Below are positions 33,655 to 43,207 of a DNA stretch of 64,000 bases, piece by piece. The translations under genes were made by a program, and so were the position numbers. Source of the stretch: an uncultured bacterium (lineage in GTDB: Bacteria; Bacteroidota; Bacteroidia; Bacteroidales; Rikenellaceae). The first letter of the stretch is position 1, and each line of letters starts with the position of its first letter. Location: assembly GCA_905214725.1 (NCBI GenBank), contig CAJMNH010000001.1:372001-436000 (forward strand), given 5' to 3'. The notes below the pieces were generated by a model. The model was not told the DNA's origin. It did no database searches and worked only from the letters and a program-made list of their open reading frames with translations.

Positions 33655-35097
33655 ATGAAAAAAGTCACGTTGGTTATTCTCGCCCTGACGACCGTCATGC
33701 AGCTGTCTGCACAGGAGCAGGGGCGGACGCTGTCGCTGGAAGAGGCGCTCGAAATGACGCTCTCCGACAACCCTGCCATCCATGCCGCCGAGTTCAACCG
33801 CCGCGCAGCCCAGCAGGAACGCCGCGCAGCCATCGGCCTGCGTATGCCGCAGATCGGAATCACGGGCAGTTACGCCTATCTGGGCAAGGACATCGAGATC
33901 GATCTCAACAACATGAAAACACCGGTGCAGAACCTCGCCGGACAGATTCTCCAAAGCGGAATGATTCCGTCGGAATACATTCCCTCCATCTCTCAAATGC
34001 TGAGCGGCGCGATGGGCGCCAACTGGGCGCTTCCGTTGCAGGATCGCAGTCTGGGATTCGTCGGCGGCGACGTGACGGTTCCGTTGTGGATGGGCGGTAA
34101 GATCAACGCCGCCAACCGCGCCGCACGCATCAACGAGCAGACGGCCCGTTCGGAAGGAATTCAACAGCGCAACGCATTGATTTCAGAGCTCGTCGAACGG
34201 TACTACGGGCTGGCACTCGCTCGGCAGGTCGTCGTCGTGCGGCAGCAGGTGGTGGACGGCGTGCGCAAACACCTCGAAGACGCCACGGCGCTCGAAGCGC
34301 AGGGGATGATCTCCCGCAGCGAGAAACTCTATGTCGAATTCAAGATGTCGGAAGCAGAACGCGACCTGCAAAATGCGAAGTCACAGGTCGAGACGATCGC
34401 CAGCGCACTGAACAGCACCGTCGGCAAGGAAGGCGACTATCTGCCCGTGACGGCGATGTTCATGCTCGGCCGTATCGAACCGCTCGATCATTTTCAAACG
34501 CTGGCCTCCGAGCGCAACCCGCTGCTCAACCAAGTCGAGCAGAAACGCCGGCTGGCCTACGAAGGGGTGCGCGCGCAGCGGTCGTCGTTCCTGCCGCAGG
34601 TGGTAGCCATGGGCGGCGTATCGTTCTACGACTATCAGGTTTCCAAGGTGCTGCCGCGCTGGGCGGTGGGCGTCGGAGTGAACTTCAAACTCTTCGACGG
34701 TCTGAACCGCGAGTATAAATATTCGGCAGCCAAACAGACCGTGCGGCGCGTCGAGGCGTTGCAGACCAAGGCGGGCAGCGACATCTCGGTGCTCGTCGAG
34801 AAACTCTACAATCAGATGGAGAATTACCGCACACAGATGGAGTCGATCGAAGCTTCGCTCGCCTTCGCCGAGGAGTACCTCAAGACCAAAAACGCGGCGT
34901 TTCTGGAGGGGATGAGTTCGTCGACCGATCTGATCGACGCCGAACTGAATCTCGCCAAGGTGAAGACCGAACGCATCGAGGCCGCCTACCGGTACGACGT
35001 GTTGTTGGCCCAACTGCTCGAAGCGGCCGGCATGAGCGACGAGTTCACCTCTTACATGCGCCGGCAGGACGCCCGCCACATCACATTCGAGAAATAG
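33655..35097 (+). CDS. TolC-family outer-membrane efflux protein
   Basis: 480 residues with signal peptide MKKVTLVILALTTVMQLSAQ. The chain begins LSLEEALEMTLSDNPAI, the usual first helix of the TolC/OEP family, and contains two long coiled-coil repeats (for example residues 150-250 and 365-450) separated by beta strands (FVGGDVTVPLWMGGKINAANR, WAVGVGVNFKLFDG). It forms a trimeric exit duct. It heads a four-gene exporter operon with spacings of 16, 13 and 2 bases. A weak promoter (TTTG at 33607, TATCTTCG at 33625) lies upstream. Confidence 0.92.
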   Translation: MKKVTLVILALTTVMQLSAQEQGRTLSLEEALEMTLSDNPAIHAAEFNRRAAQQERRAAIGLRMPQIGITGSYAYLGKDIEIDLNNMKTPVQNLAGQILQSGMIPSEYIPSISQMLSGAMGANWALPLQDRSLGFVGGDVTVPLWMGGKINAANRAARINEQTARSEGIQQRNALISELVERYYGLALARQVVVVRQQVVDGVRKHLEDATALEAQGMISRSEKLYVEFKMSEAERDLQNAKSQVETIASALNSTVGKEGDYLPVTAMFMLGRIEPLDHFQTLASERNPLLNQVEQKRRLAYEGVRAQRSSFLPQVVAMGGVSFYDYQVSKVLPRWAVGVGVNFKLFDGLNREYKYSAAKQTVRRVEALQTKAGSDISVLVEKLYNQMENYRTQMESIEASLAFAEEYLKTKNAAFLEGMSSSTDLIDAELNLAKVKTERIEAAYRYDVLLAQLLEAAGMSDEFTSYMRRQDARHITFEK

Positions 35098-35113
35098 TAA
35101 AAATAGAGAAGAT

Positions 35114-36100
35114 ATGAAGAAGAAAAACATCATCGCAGTCGTCATCGCCGTCGTCGTCATCATCGTGGCGGTCGTATTGGTGAGCCGCTACCTGAAAGCC
35201 AAGACGCCGACCCTGCTTCAGGGAACGACGGAGTGCACGACCTACAAGGCCTCGTCGAAGATCGCAGGCCGCATCGTCGACATGAAGGTCGAGGAAGGGC
35301 AGTATGTGGAACGCGGCGAACTGCTCTATACGCTCTCGACGCCCGAACTGGATGCCAAACTGGAACAGGCCGAAGCGGTCAGGAGCGCAGCGTCGGCAAT
35401 CGATCAAAAGGTGCTTTCCGGCGCCCGCGTGCAGCAGATCGAAGCTGCGCTCAACATGTGGCAGCAGGCGCAGGCGGGTCGTGAGTTGGCAAAAAAGACC
35501 TTCGAGCGCGTAAAAGCGCTCTACGAACAAGGCGTCGTTCCGGCGCAGAAGTTCGACGAGGCGCAGGCGCAGTACAACGCCATGACCGCCACCGCCTCGG
35601 CCGCCAAAGCGCAGTACGATCTGGCCGTCGACGGCGCGACCAAGGAGGAGAAAGCGGCAGCGGCCGCACAAGTACGGCAGGCCGCAGGCGTTGTCTCCGA
35701 AGTGGAGAGCTACCTGAGCGATGCAATGGTCTATTCGCCCGTTACGGGTGAAATATCGACCATCATCGCCGAGCAGGGCGAACTGGTGGGCAGCGGTTAT
35801 CCCGTAGTCGCCATTCTCGATATGAGCGACCTATGGGTGACGTTCAACATCAAGGAGACGCTGATGCCCAAAATAAAGATGGGCAAGCAGTTGCGCGGTT
35901 ACGTGCCGGCGCTCGGCCGCGATGTCGATTTCCACATCACCTATATCGCTCCGCAGGCCGATTTCGCCACGTGGGCCGCAACGCGCACGCAGGGCGGATT
36001 CGATATTCGCACATTCGCGGTCAAAGCCAAACCGTTGAGTGCGCAGGAAGGCATGCGCCCCGGCATGAGCGTCATCGTGGACTGGGACGAAATCGAGTAG
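35114..36100 (+). CDS. HlyD-family membrane fusion protein
   Basis: 328 residues. One membrane anchor near residues 5-23 (IIAVVIAVVVIIVAVVLVS), then a biotinyl-lipoyl-like half (GTTECTTYKASSKIAGRIVD, VEEGQYVERGELLYTL), a helical hairpin (about residues 75-195) and the second half (MVYSPVTGEISTIIAEQGEL, VAILDMSDLWVTFNIKETL). It bridges the inner-membrane permeases and the TolC protein encoded next to it. Confidence 0.92.
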   Translation: MKKKNIIAVVIAVVVIIVAVVLVSRYLKAKTPTLLQGTTECTTYKASSKIAGRIVDMKVEEGQYVERGELLYTLSTPELDAKLEQAEAVRSAASAIDQKVLSGARVQQIEAALNMWQQAQAGRELAKKTFERVKALYEQGVVPAQKFDEAQAQYNAMTATASAAKAQYDLAVDGATKEEKAAAAAQVRQAAGVVSEVESYLSDAMVYSPVTGEISTIIAEQGELVGSGYPVVAILDMSDLWVTFNIKETLMPKIKMGKQLRGYVPALGRDVDFHITYIAPQADFATWAATRTQGGFDIRTFAVKAKPLSAQEGMRPGMSVIVDWDEIE

Positions 36101-36113
36101 CGGGAAGCGAGCC

Positions 36114-37292
36114 ATGCGCAATTACGTCAACGATACCGCCCTCGTCATGCGGCGCGAATTGCAGCGCATCGCCCGTCAGCCCATGTATTGGATCCTGATG
36201 GTGGTGCTGCCCGTCATCTCGTTCGCGTTTTTCGCCGTCATTTTCGAGGAGGGCGTCGCCCGCAACATTCCGATCGCCGTACTGGACGAAGACCACACGG
36301 CGCTGTCGCGCAAGGTGACGCAGATGATCGACGACACCGCGACGGCGTTGGTCTCCTACGAGGTACAGAGCATGGAAGAGGCCGAACGGCTGATGCGCGA
36401 AGGGAAGATTTCGGCCGTCATCCAGATTCCGGCATTCTTCGAGAAAAATATCCTCAGCAACAGCCAGACCCATATCGAAAGCTCGGTAAGCGGTACGAAT
36501 ATCACCGTCAACGGATTGCTGTCGAAAGATATACAGACGGCCATAACGACTTTTCAGGCAGGCATCCAACTGCAACTGCTCATGAAGCAGGGGCTGACCG
36601 AGAAACAGGCGATGGCGCAGATCATGCCCGTGCGTTTCGTAAAACACGTACTGTTCAATCCCTACATCAATTACAGCTATTACCTATCGCCGAGCTTCAT
36701 GCCCATGATGCTGATGATCTTCGCCATGCTCGTGACAATCTTCGCCATCGGCACGGAACTGAAAAACGGCACGGCGCGCGAGTGGCTCGACACGGCGCAC
36801 GGATCGGTGTTGTCGGCGCTCGTGGGAAAGATGCTGCCGTTGATCGCCATGATGCTGCTCATGACGCTGATGATGTTCGTGATCCTTTTCAAAATCGTCG
36901 GAGTTCCCCTGCACGGCAGTCTGACGGCGTTGATGTTCGGTTGCATGCTCTTCATTCTGGCCTACATGGCCATCGGTGTGCTGATCATCACGCTGCTGAG
37001 CAACCTGCGTCTGTCGCTCTCGATCGGCGGCGGCTATTCGGTGCTGGCCTTCACCTTTTCAGGGCTCACGTTCCCGATGATGGCGATGTACCCGTGGGTG
37101 CAGGCGTTCAGCAAGATTTTTCCCTTCACGTTCTACACCGACATCTTCATCGATCAGGCGCTGCGCGGCGCTCCGGTCATCGACTCACTGTGGGACATGG
37201 GATATATCGCGCTTTTTATCATCGTACCGATGCTCTGCCTGCCGCGCCTGCGTGAAATCTGTACCAACGAAAAATATTGGGGGAGGATGTAG
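36114..37292 (+). CDS. ABC-2 type transporter permease (first of pair)
   Basis: 392 residues. One membrane helix near residues 20-40 (WILMVVLPVISFAFFAVIF), a large extracytoplasmic domain (VARNIPIAVLDEDHTALSRK.., to about 180), then five helices in the C-terminal half (MLMIFAMLVTIFAIGTELKN, VLSALVGKMLPLIAMMLLM, ...). This is the ABC2_membrane_3/YhhJ layout. A Met-rich track lies near 200-210. It pairs with the next gene; neither has a nucleotide-binding domain. Confidence 0.88.
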   Translation: MRNYVNDTALVMRRELQRIARQPMYWILMVVLPVISFAFFAVIFEEGVARNIPIAVLDEDHTALSRKVTQMIDDTATALVSYEVQSMEEAERLMREGKISAVIQIPAFFEKNILSNSQTHIESSVSGTNITVNGLLSKDIQTAITTFQAGIQLQLLMKQGLTEKQAMAQIMPVRFVKHVLFNPYINYSYYLSPSFMPMMLMIFAMLVTIFAIGTELKNGTAREWLDTAHGSVLSALVGKMLPLIAMMLLMTLMMFVILFKIVGVPLHGSLTALMFGCMLFILAYMAIGVLIITLLSNLRLSLSIGGGYSVLAFTFSGLTFPMMAMYPWVQAFSKIFPFTFYTDIFIDQALRGAPVIDSLWDMGYIALFIIVPMLCLPRLREICTNEKYWGRM

Positions 37293-37294
37293 CG

Positions 37295-38497
37295 ATGAGA
37301 CGATTCAAGGAGATACTGCAAGCCTACCGAAGCGAATTCGCTTCGGTCATACGCAACGAATACAAGGCCGTCTTCACCGACGGCGGCGTACTGCTGGTGA
37401 TGGTACTGGCCATCTTCATCTACTCGACGCTCTATGCATCGGCCTATGCCCCCGAAGTGCTGCGCAATGTCCCGATCGGCGTGATCGACGAAAGTCAGAC
37501 ACCGTCGAGCAGGGAGCTGATCCGAACGTTCGACGCCGGACCGAACTCCTACGTAGCTTACGAACCCGGCGGTATGGAGGAGGCCAAGGAGCTCTTTTTC
37601 ACCCGCAAGATCTACGGCGTGGTCTACATCCCGAAGGATTATGAAAAGCAACTGTTGGGCGGATCGTCGGCCGCCGTGTCGCTCTATGTCGACGCCAGTT
37701 ACTTCCTCATGTACCGTCAGGTGTTCCAAGAACTGGTGACGGGCATCGGACAGACGGGGGCAATGGTCCAATTCCAGCGGCTGATCGCCAAAGGCGCCGA
37801 CATTCCGCAGGCGACGGCCACGACACAGCCGGTCATCTATCAGTCGCACAACCTCTTTATTCCGTATTTGGGGTACGGTTCGTTCATCATGCCGGCGATC
37901 ATTATCGTCATTATCCAGCAGACGCTGCTGATCGGAATCGGCATGATCGGCGGCACGTGGCGCGAATTCGGCCTATACCGGAAACTGATCCCCGCCAACT
38001 GCAAGCGAATGTACACCCTCCCGATCGTGCTGGGCAAAGCGCTGGTCTACACCTCGATCTACGCCGTCACGCTGCTCTACATCATGACCGTGCATTACAA
38101 GTTGTTCCACTATCCCTCGAACGGCGCTACGTGGGCCGTCGTCGGCTTCCTCGTACCGTACCTGCTGGCCTGCATCATGATGGGCATCGCCATTTCGACG
38201 CTGTTCCGCTACCGCGAGCAGTCGCTGCTGTTCCTTTTCTGGACGTCGATTCCCATTCTGCTGCTGAGCGGCGCCTCATTTCCGCGTGAAGCGATTCCAG
38301 AGTGGCTCTATACGCTGGGACAGATCTTCCCGAGCAGCAGCGGCGTCAACGCCTTTATCCGCATACGGACAATGGGCGCTTCGCTGCAGGAGGTGATGCC
38401 CGAATTGAGGTTACTGTGGGCGCAGGTCATCGTTTACGGAGGCTTGGCCTGCATCGGCATCCATGTGATCCTGACACGCCAGAAGCAGGAGAAATAG
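37295..38497 (+). CDS. ABC-2 type transporter permease (second of pair)
   Basis: 400 residues from MRRFKEILQAYRSEFASVIR. The start follows a GGGAGGA ribosome-binding sequence and lies 2 bases after the upstream stop; an earlier ATG at 37277 is too close to that sequence. The layout equals the first permease: helix near 30-50, a large periplasmic domain (VPIGVIDESQTPSSRELI-like), and five C-terminal helices. The two permeases likely form the heterodimeric inner-membrane part of the exporter. Confidence 0.88.
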   Translation: MRRFKEILQAYRSEFASVIRNEYKAVFTDGGVLLVMVLAIFIYSTLYASAYAPEVLRNVPIGVIDESQTPSSRELIRTFDAGPNSYVAYEPGGMEEAKELFFTRKIYGVVYIPKDYEKQLLGGSSAAVSLYVDASYFLMYRQVFQELVTGIGQTGAMVQFQRLIAKGADIPQATATTQPVIYQSHNLFIPYLGYGSFIMPAIIIVIIQQTLLIGIGMIGGTWREFGLYRKLIPANCKRMYTLPIVLGKALVYTSIYAVTLLYIMTVHYKLFHYPSNGATWAVVGFLVPYLLACIMMGIAISTLFRYREQSLLFLFWTSIPILLLSGASFPREAIPEWLYTLGQIFPSSSGVNAFIRIRTMGASLQEVMPELRLLWAQVIVYGGLACIGIHVILTRQKQEK

Positions 38498-38522
38498 GCT
38501 GTTTCTCAAACCCTCGGCAATC

Positions 38523-38558
38523 AAAAAGCGCCGATCCCCCGAAGGATCGGCGCTTTTT
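38523..38558. terminator. Bidirectional terminator of the exporter operon
   Basis: A perfect 15-base inverted repeat (38523-38537 with 38544-38558) with A5 and T5 outer ends, between convergent genes. Confidence 0.9.
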
Positions 38559-38591
38559 GTATCGACCGGATTGCATTCGGCTGCCGCCCGA

Positions 38592-41500
38592 TCAAAACAT
38601 CGGGCCTCTGCCGCCACCGCCCGGAGGCGGTCCCATCGGCGCTCGACCGGAACTGCGGCCGTGGTCCGTCGAACCCATGCCGTCGTAATCTCGGATATCC
38701 TTGGAGCCGCGTTTCCCGAAATTACGCAGGTTGTAAACGAACTGCGCGGTATAGTAACGACCGATCACGCTGTTGATCGAATTCTGAGTATATCCCGACC
38801 CCGTCGTACGCGAAAAAGCGGTATTCTGGTTGAACAGATCGTTGACGCCGACCATCACCTCGCCCCTGCGGTTACGGAAGAGTTTCTTTCCCAGATAGAC
38901 ATTGCACAATACATAGGAGTTGTCGTAATCGTTCGTGAAACCGATATTCTGCTGGTAGGAGACATTGCCCGTAAAGGTGAAGGTTTTCAGGAAAACGAAT
39001 TTCATCGCCGCCGTCGCCACATGGTTGAAATAGCGGTTCTTGTTGTCCGCGTCATTGGACACCAGCGAGTTCTTCGCAATGTTATAGGCGCCGTTCCACG
39101 AGAACGTAAAATCGACGTTCTCGGAGATGTTGCTGCCCAGTACGGCCCTGAAATCATAGCTCAGACGGCTGGCGTCGTTGCGCTGACCGCCCACGATTTC
39201 GCCGTTTTCCAGCCATACGTCTCCGTCCGTCCCATTACGCGCCACCAGCGTCGGAGTGATCGTATAGTTGACGCCCGCCATTATATTGAGGTTGCTTTTC
39301 AGGAACGAAACGGGAAATCCGTAGCTGAGATGCGTGCGCAGATTCCAATAGCCGTCCATATTGGTATAGGTCGAATAGGAGTGCGGATTGTAGGTCTTGG
39401 TCGCGGGATTGCCGCTGTCGTCGGTCTCTCCGGTCGGAACCTCCACTTCGACGTCGTAGGCCATGCTCGACGTAATGTAGTCCGACGTGTTCTGCATCGA
39501 GAACATCCACATGAATGTCCGGCCCTTCTCGACGTTGGAATTCACGTAATGGAACCGCACGTTGTTCGAATAGGAGGGGCGCAGATTGGGATTTCCCTTG
39601 GAGATGCTCTGCGCGTTGGAAATGTCGTAGACATTCTGCAACTCGCCGATACTCGGGTTGTCGGTCGACGAGTTGATGAACAGCCGGATCGAATTCTCCT
39701 TGTTGATGTTCAGCTGTCCCATCAGAAAGTAGGTGAAGTTGTTGAAGCCGTGCGACGTTTTCGAATCCTCGCCGGCACCCACGACTTTCGTCGCCGAAAG
39801 CACTTCGCCCGTAAGTTGCGCATGCTGATAGGAGAAATTGGCGACGAAACGATTCTTGCCCTTCACGATGCGGAAACCCGGACCGATACGCTGCGTCAGA
39901 TACCCCGTATTGGAAGATTGCGACAGACTCGGATCCGGCAGAACTCCGGCCGTATCGAACCGGTCGTTCTCCGTAACATAGACCTTTTTATCGCTCTCCT
40001 GATAATTGTAGGCCACACGGTATTGCAGGCTCAATTGCGCATACTGCGAAACCGGCTCGGTATAGGTCACGTCGCCGCGCAGGTTGTAACTGTACGAAGG
40101 CGAATGGGCCCGCTGGTAGCGCAACAGCAGCGTATCCGTGGGCACGACGATCCGGTCGGGATCGATTCCCCGCGCCTGATTCGAATAGCTGTCCGTGTCC
40201 CCTTCGTTATTCCGATAGCGGACATTGCCGTCGAGCGTCAGCGTACGTCCCGCTTTGCCCAGCTTGGTCCGATAGGAAAGGTACTGGTTCAGATTGAGAC
40301 CGGTACGGTCTCCGTCGCTGAAATTGTCCACCACGCGCAAACCGCTCTCTCCCCACTGATGACCGTAAGTCGTGCTATAAGGATCGTAGCTCTGGAAACT
40401 GAGTCCCGTGCGTGACATCAACGACTGATTTTCCGAAATACGCCATTCGAGGCGGGCGTTGAAACGGTGGTTTCCGTTCGTGTTGTTCGAATATCCGCTC
40501 GTTTGCAGCGTATCGATCGGCGAAGGAGCTTCGTACCATTTGTCCACCGTCGAATAATTCTTGGTCGTCGTACGATTGAAGAAATAGCTGGCCTGCAACG
40601 TTACCTTGTCCTGCCTGCCGGTTTTGCCCCAGCTGTCGGAGTAGTTGATACCGAAAGAGTTGACCGAGGCCACGCCGCTCTGCGGCCGTACCATCAAAGC
40701 ACCTACGCCGCCTCCGCGCCCCGAAGAGCTGCCCGATACGCCCAAAATATCCTCGAACGAAAAATTCTGTTGGTTGACGTTGTTGAACAAACCGATCACC
40801 GACACACGGCTCGAACCATGAAACAGATTGACGTTGCCGCCCACATTGTACTTGTGATGCGACGTCGTCCCCTCCGTCTCGGGCTGATAACCGTAACCGG
40901 CATAGACTTTACCGAACTGCCCCTGCCGCATATTGGGTTTCGTAACGATATTGATCGCCTTGTAACCCTCGCCGTCGTCCATGCCCGAAAACTCGGCGGC
41001 GTCGCTCAGCTTGTCGTAGACCTCGACCTTGTCGACCGCCTGCGCCGGCAGCGACTTGATCGCCGAGGTCACATCCTCGCCGAAGAACTCCTTGCCGTCC
41101 ACAAAGACTTTTTTCACGGTCTCGCCCTGCGCTTCGACCGCGCCGTCGGTGATGGTGATGCCCGGCATTTTCTTGAGCAATCCTTCCACATCGGCGTCGG
41201 CCGTCACCTTGAACGCTCCGGCGTTGTAACTCACCGTATCGCCCTTCTGCGACGTACGCATCGATTTCACCTCCTTGACTACGGCTTCGATCTGGGTCGA
41301 CGAAGGTTTCAGTTCGAGCGTACCCAGCGACTTCTTGGCCGCCGAAAGTTTCAACTCCTGTTCGAGCGTCTCGTATCCCAAAAACGAAATGGAAACCTTG
41401 TAGGCGCCATAGGGGAGCGTCGCCTCGAGGCGTCCCCGGTAACCCGTCGTGAAATAGCGTTTCTGGGCAGCCGTATTCGCCGGCGCAAACTCCACGACGG

Positions 41501-41618
41501 CACCCGGAACGCCTTCGCGCGTACCGGCATCAATCACCGTCGCCGTCACACTGCCCGACTGGGCATAGACCCCCATTGTGGTAAGCAGCGCTACAAACAT
41601 TAAAATCGTTCGTCTCAT
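38592..41618 (-). CDS. TonB-dependent-receptor-like outer-membrane beta-barrel (OMP_b-brl_3 type)
   Basis: 1008 residues. Signal peptide MRRTILMFVALLTTMGVYAQ; a carboxypeptidase regulatory-like domain near residues 22-105 (VTATVIDAGTREGVPGAVVE, GAYKVSISFLGYETLEQEL); a plug-like domain (VEGLLKKMPGITITDGAVEA, VFVDGKEFFGEDVTSAIKSL); then a barrel of about 700 residues. The C-terminus is a low-complexity tail rich in Gly, Pro and Arg (GRAPMGPPPGGGGRGPMF). No SusD partner follows, so this is not a standard PUL pair. A -7 box TAAATTTG lies at 41666-41673 on the minus strand. Confidence 0.88.
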   Translation of the reverse strand: MRRTILMFVALLTTMGVYAQSGSVTATVIDAGTREGVPGAVVEFAPANTAAQKRYFTTGYRGRLEATLPYGAYKVSISFLGYETLEQELKLSAAKKSLGTLELKPSSTQIEAVVKEVKSMRTSQKGDTVSYNAGAFKVTADADVEGLLKKMPGITITDGAVEAQGETVKKVFVDGKEFFGEDVTSAIKSLPAQAVDKVEVYDKLSDAAEFSGMDDGEGYKAINIVTKPNMRQGQFGKVYAGYGYQPETEGTTSHHKYNVGGNVNLFHGSSRVSVIGLFNNVNQQNFSFEDILGVSGSSSGRGGGVGALMVRPQSGVASVNSFGINYSDSWGKTGRQDKVTLQASYFFNRTTTKNYSTVDKWYEAPSPIDTLQTSGYSNNTNGNHRFNARLEWRISENQSLMSRTGLSFQSYDPYSTTYGHQWGESGLRVVDNFSDGDRTGLNLNQYLSYRTKLGKAGRTLTLDGNVRYRNNEGDTDSYSNQARGIDPDRIVVPTDTLLLRYQRAHSPSYSYNLRGDVTYTEPVSQYAQLSLQYRVAYNYQESDKKVYVTENDRFDTAGVLPDPSLSQSSNTGYLTQRIGPGFRIVKGKNRFVANFSYQHAQLTGEVLSATKVVGAGEDSKTSHGFNNFTYFLMGQLNINKENSIRLFINSSTDNPSIGELQNVYDISNAQSISKGNPNLRPSYSNNVRFHYVNSNVEKGRTFMWMFSMQNTSDYITSSMAYDVEVEVPTGETDDSGNPATKTYNPHSYSTYTNMDGYWNLRTHLSYGFPVSFLKSNLNIMAGVNYTITPTLVARNGTDGDVWLENGEIVGGQRNDASRLSYDFRAVLGSNISENVDFTFSWNGAYNIAKNSLVSNDADNKNRYFNHVATAAMKFVFLKTFTFTGNVSYQQNIGFTNDYDNSYVLCNVYLGKKLFRNRRGEVMVGVNDLFNQNTAFSRTTGSGYTQNSINSVIGRYYTAQFVYNLRNFGKRGSKDIRDYDGMGSTDHGRSSGRAPMGPPPGGGGRGPMF

Positions 41619-41855
41619 TTTTTTCTATCTTTTTTCCAGACGTACCGCCGATCGGCAAATTCTTGCAAATTTAGCAAAAATCCGGCAAACGGAGGTCGAT
41701 CCCCGGAACGAATTACACGCTCTATCCTCAATCTCAGCGCCCGAAATGCCGTAAACCGGCTTGTCAGCGCTCATCGACTTTTCGAAAAAAGGGTGCCAAG
41801 AGACTTGACACCCTCCCACCAAATTATTTTTGAAGCCCTATTAAAATGAAGTGGT
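41619..41855. other. Intergenic region: receptor promoter and CpxP-like gene terminator
   Basis: TAAATTTG (complement of 41666-41673) is the -7 box for the receptor gene, giving a leader of about 40 bases. A hairpin at 41791-41813 (GGGTG.CAAG arms, one G-U on the minus strand) followed by six T on the minus strand (41785-41790) ends the CpxP-like gene. Confidence 0.7.
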
Positions 41856-42347
41856 TTATCGAGTACCGGCTCTCTCGCCGGACATTTTCTTCGGTTCGTG
41901 CCGCAGGCCGTCCGCCGGCGGTCGAGGCCCTTTGCGTTCGGAGTGCAGCGAGTCTCTGGAACGCTGCGGTCCGTTGCGACGAAGATGATGCACAGGAGCC
42001 GCCGACTGTAACTTCTCCCATTGTTGATATTGTACGTCGCTTAACACACGCTTCATGGCAGACCTCTCGGCAACAGCCATTTTCTCCAACCTTTTACGAC
42101 GTTCATTGTCGGCGGCCCTGCGCTTCATCTGAATCTCCTCTTTCTGTCGATTCTGTTCGAGCAGGATCTTGCAAACCTCGCGACGCTGCCGGTCGTCAAG
42201 CGACAACTCCCGTTGCAGACGCTGCGATTCGATCTCGGCTCGTTGTTGAGCCGTCATGCGTTGATTCCGCCGATCGGGCTGCGCCACGGCTCCGACCGTA
42301 AAAAACAGGGTCGTCGCTAAGAGCAGTATGTTCGGAATCGATCGCAT
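41856..42347 (-). CDS. CpxP/Spy-like periplasmic protein
   Basis: 163 residues with signal peptide MRSIPNILLLATTLFFTVGAVAQ. The mature part is a charged helix-rich chain with MTAQQRAEIESQRLQRELSL and the LTxxQ-like VLSDVQYQQWEKLQ, the pattern of CpxP/Spy and DUF4890 chaperone-like sensors. The C-terminal 50 residues are basic and disordered. The gene has its own -7 box (TATCTTTG, complement of 42368-42375) 21 bases before the start and a terminator, and follows the LytTR regulator/kinase pair on the same strand. It may report on or belong to that system. Confidence 0.72.
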   Translation of the reverse strand: MRSIPNILLLATTLFFTVGAVAQPDRRNQRMTAQQRAEIESQRLQRELSLDDRQRREVCKILLEQNRQKEEIQMKRRAADNERRKRLEKMAVAERSAMKRVLSDVQYQQWEKLQSAAPVHHLRRNGPQRSRDSLHSERKGPRPPADGLRHEPKKMSGERAGTR

Positions 42348-42367
42348 ATTCGTTTCGTTTGCTGAAA

Positions 42368-42375
42368 CAAAGATA
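42368..42375 (-). promoter_or_regulatory. -7 box for the CpxP-like gene
   Basis: TATCTTTG on the minus strand; predicted start near 42361 and a leader of about 14 bases. No -33 TTTG at the normal spacing, which would fit activation by a regulator. Confidence 0.5.
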
Positions 42376-42439
42376 GGGTCTCCGATACCGTTTAGGTACC
42401 GAGAACAAGGTTAAAAGGCCAAATCGAGGGGTGAACCGA

Positions 42440-43207
42440 CTAATCGACGGGGTGAACCGCCGTAAGCCAGCGTTTGAATTCGGGAACCCGAGCCTTGGAG
42501 ATGACGATCCGTTCGGGAGTTTCGATATTCAGACGCAATGCCAGACGACTTCCGAACCAAACCGTAATCTCGGAAACGGCCTGACGTGCGATGATGAACT
42601 GCCGGTTGGCACGAAAGAAATCGCTTGTCGGCAATAGGGTTTGCAAGGTTTCGAGGGGCTTGTCGAGCGGATACTTTCCGCCGTCGAACGTATAGGCCGT
42701 CACCCGTTCGTCGCTCGTGTAGCAGAAAGCGATCTGCTCGCGCCGCAGGGGAATGAACTTGTCGCGCATCCGCACCAGAAAGACCTGCTGCCGCTCGTTG
42801 GCCCTCACCGCTAACTGTTCGACCCGTTCGCTGTAATGGCTGCGCTCCAACCCCGACAGACGCCGCAATTTTTCCAACGCACGGCGCACATCTTCCTCTT
42901 TGATCGGTTTGAGCAGGTAGTCGATGCTGTTGACTTTAAAGGCTTCGAGAGCGTAACGGTCATATGCGGTCGTAAAAACGACGGGAGCCGTGAGCGAAAT
43001 ACGTTCGAAAATCCGAAACGATTCGCCGTCGGCCAAATGAATATCCATCAATACCAGATCGGGCTGCGTATGGGTCTCGAACCATTCGACGCTCTCTTCG
43101 ACCCCTTCGAGCACCGCCTCGATTTCGGCGGCAGGCGACACTTTGCGCAGGATCGATTGCAGATTGACCGCGGCCGCGGTTTCGTCCTCAATGATTACGA
43201 CTCTCAT
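42440..43207 (-). CDS. LytTR-family response regulator
   Basis: 255 residues. Receiver domain with acidic pocket VVIIEDETAA, phosphorylated Asp in PDLVLMDIHLADGE near residue 54, Thr in VVFTTAYDRYALEAF and Lys in DYLLKPIKEEDV. The C-terminal LytTR DNA-binding domain starts near 145 (RMRDKFIPLRREQIAFCYTS) and contains FFRANRQFIIARQAV. The start overlaps the stop of the kinase gene by 4 bases. Targets unknown; the CpxP-like gene 90 bases downstream is a candidate. Confidence 0.92.
   Translation of the reverse strand: MRVVIIEDETAAAVNLQSILRKVSPAAEIEAVLEGVEESVEWFETHTQPDLVLMDIHLADGESFRIFERISLTAPVVFTTAYDRYALEAFKVNSIDYLLKPIKEEDVRRALEKLRRLSGLERSHYSERVEQLAVRANERQQVFLVRMRDKFIPLRREQIAFCYTSDERVTAYTFDGGKYPLDKPLETLQTLLPTSDFFRANRQFIIARQAVSEITVWFGSRLALRLNIETPERIVISKARVPEFKRWLTAVHPVD

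Noticed and set aside
38571..40415. 614-codon plus-strand frame opposite the receptor gene
   Set aside because: Shadow of the receptor gene; no start signal or family motif. The sense gene has full signatures.
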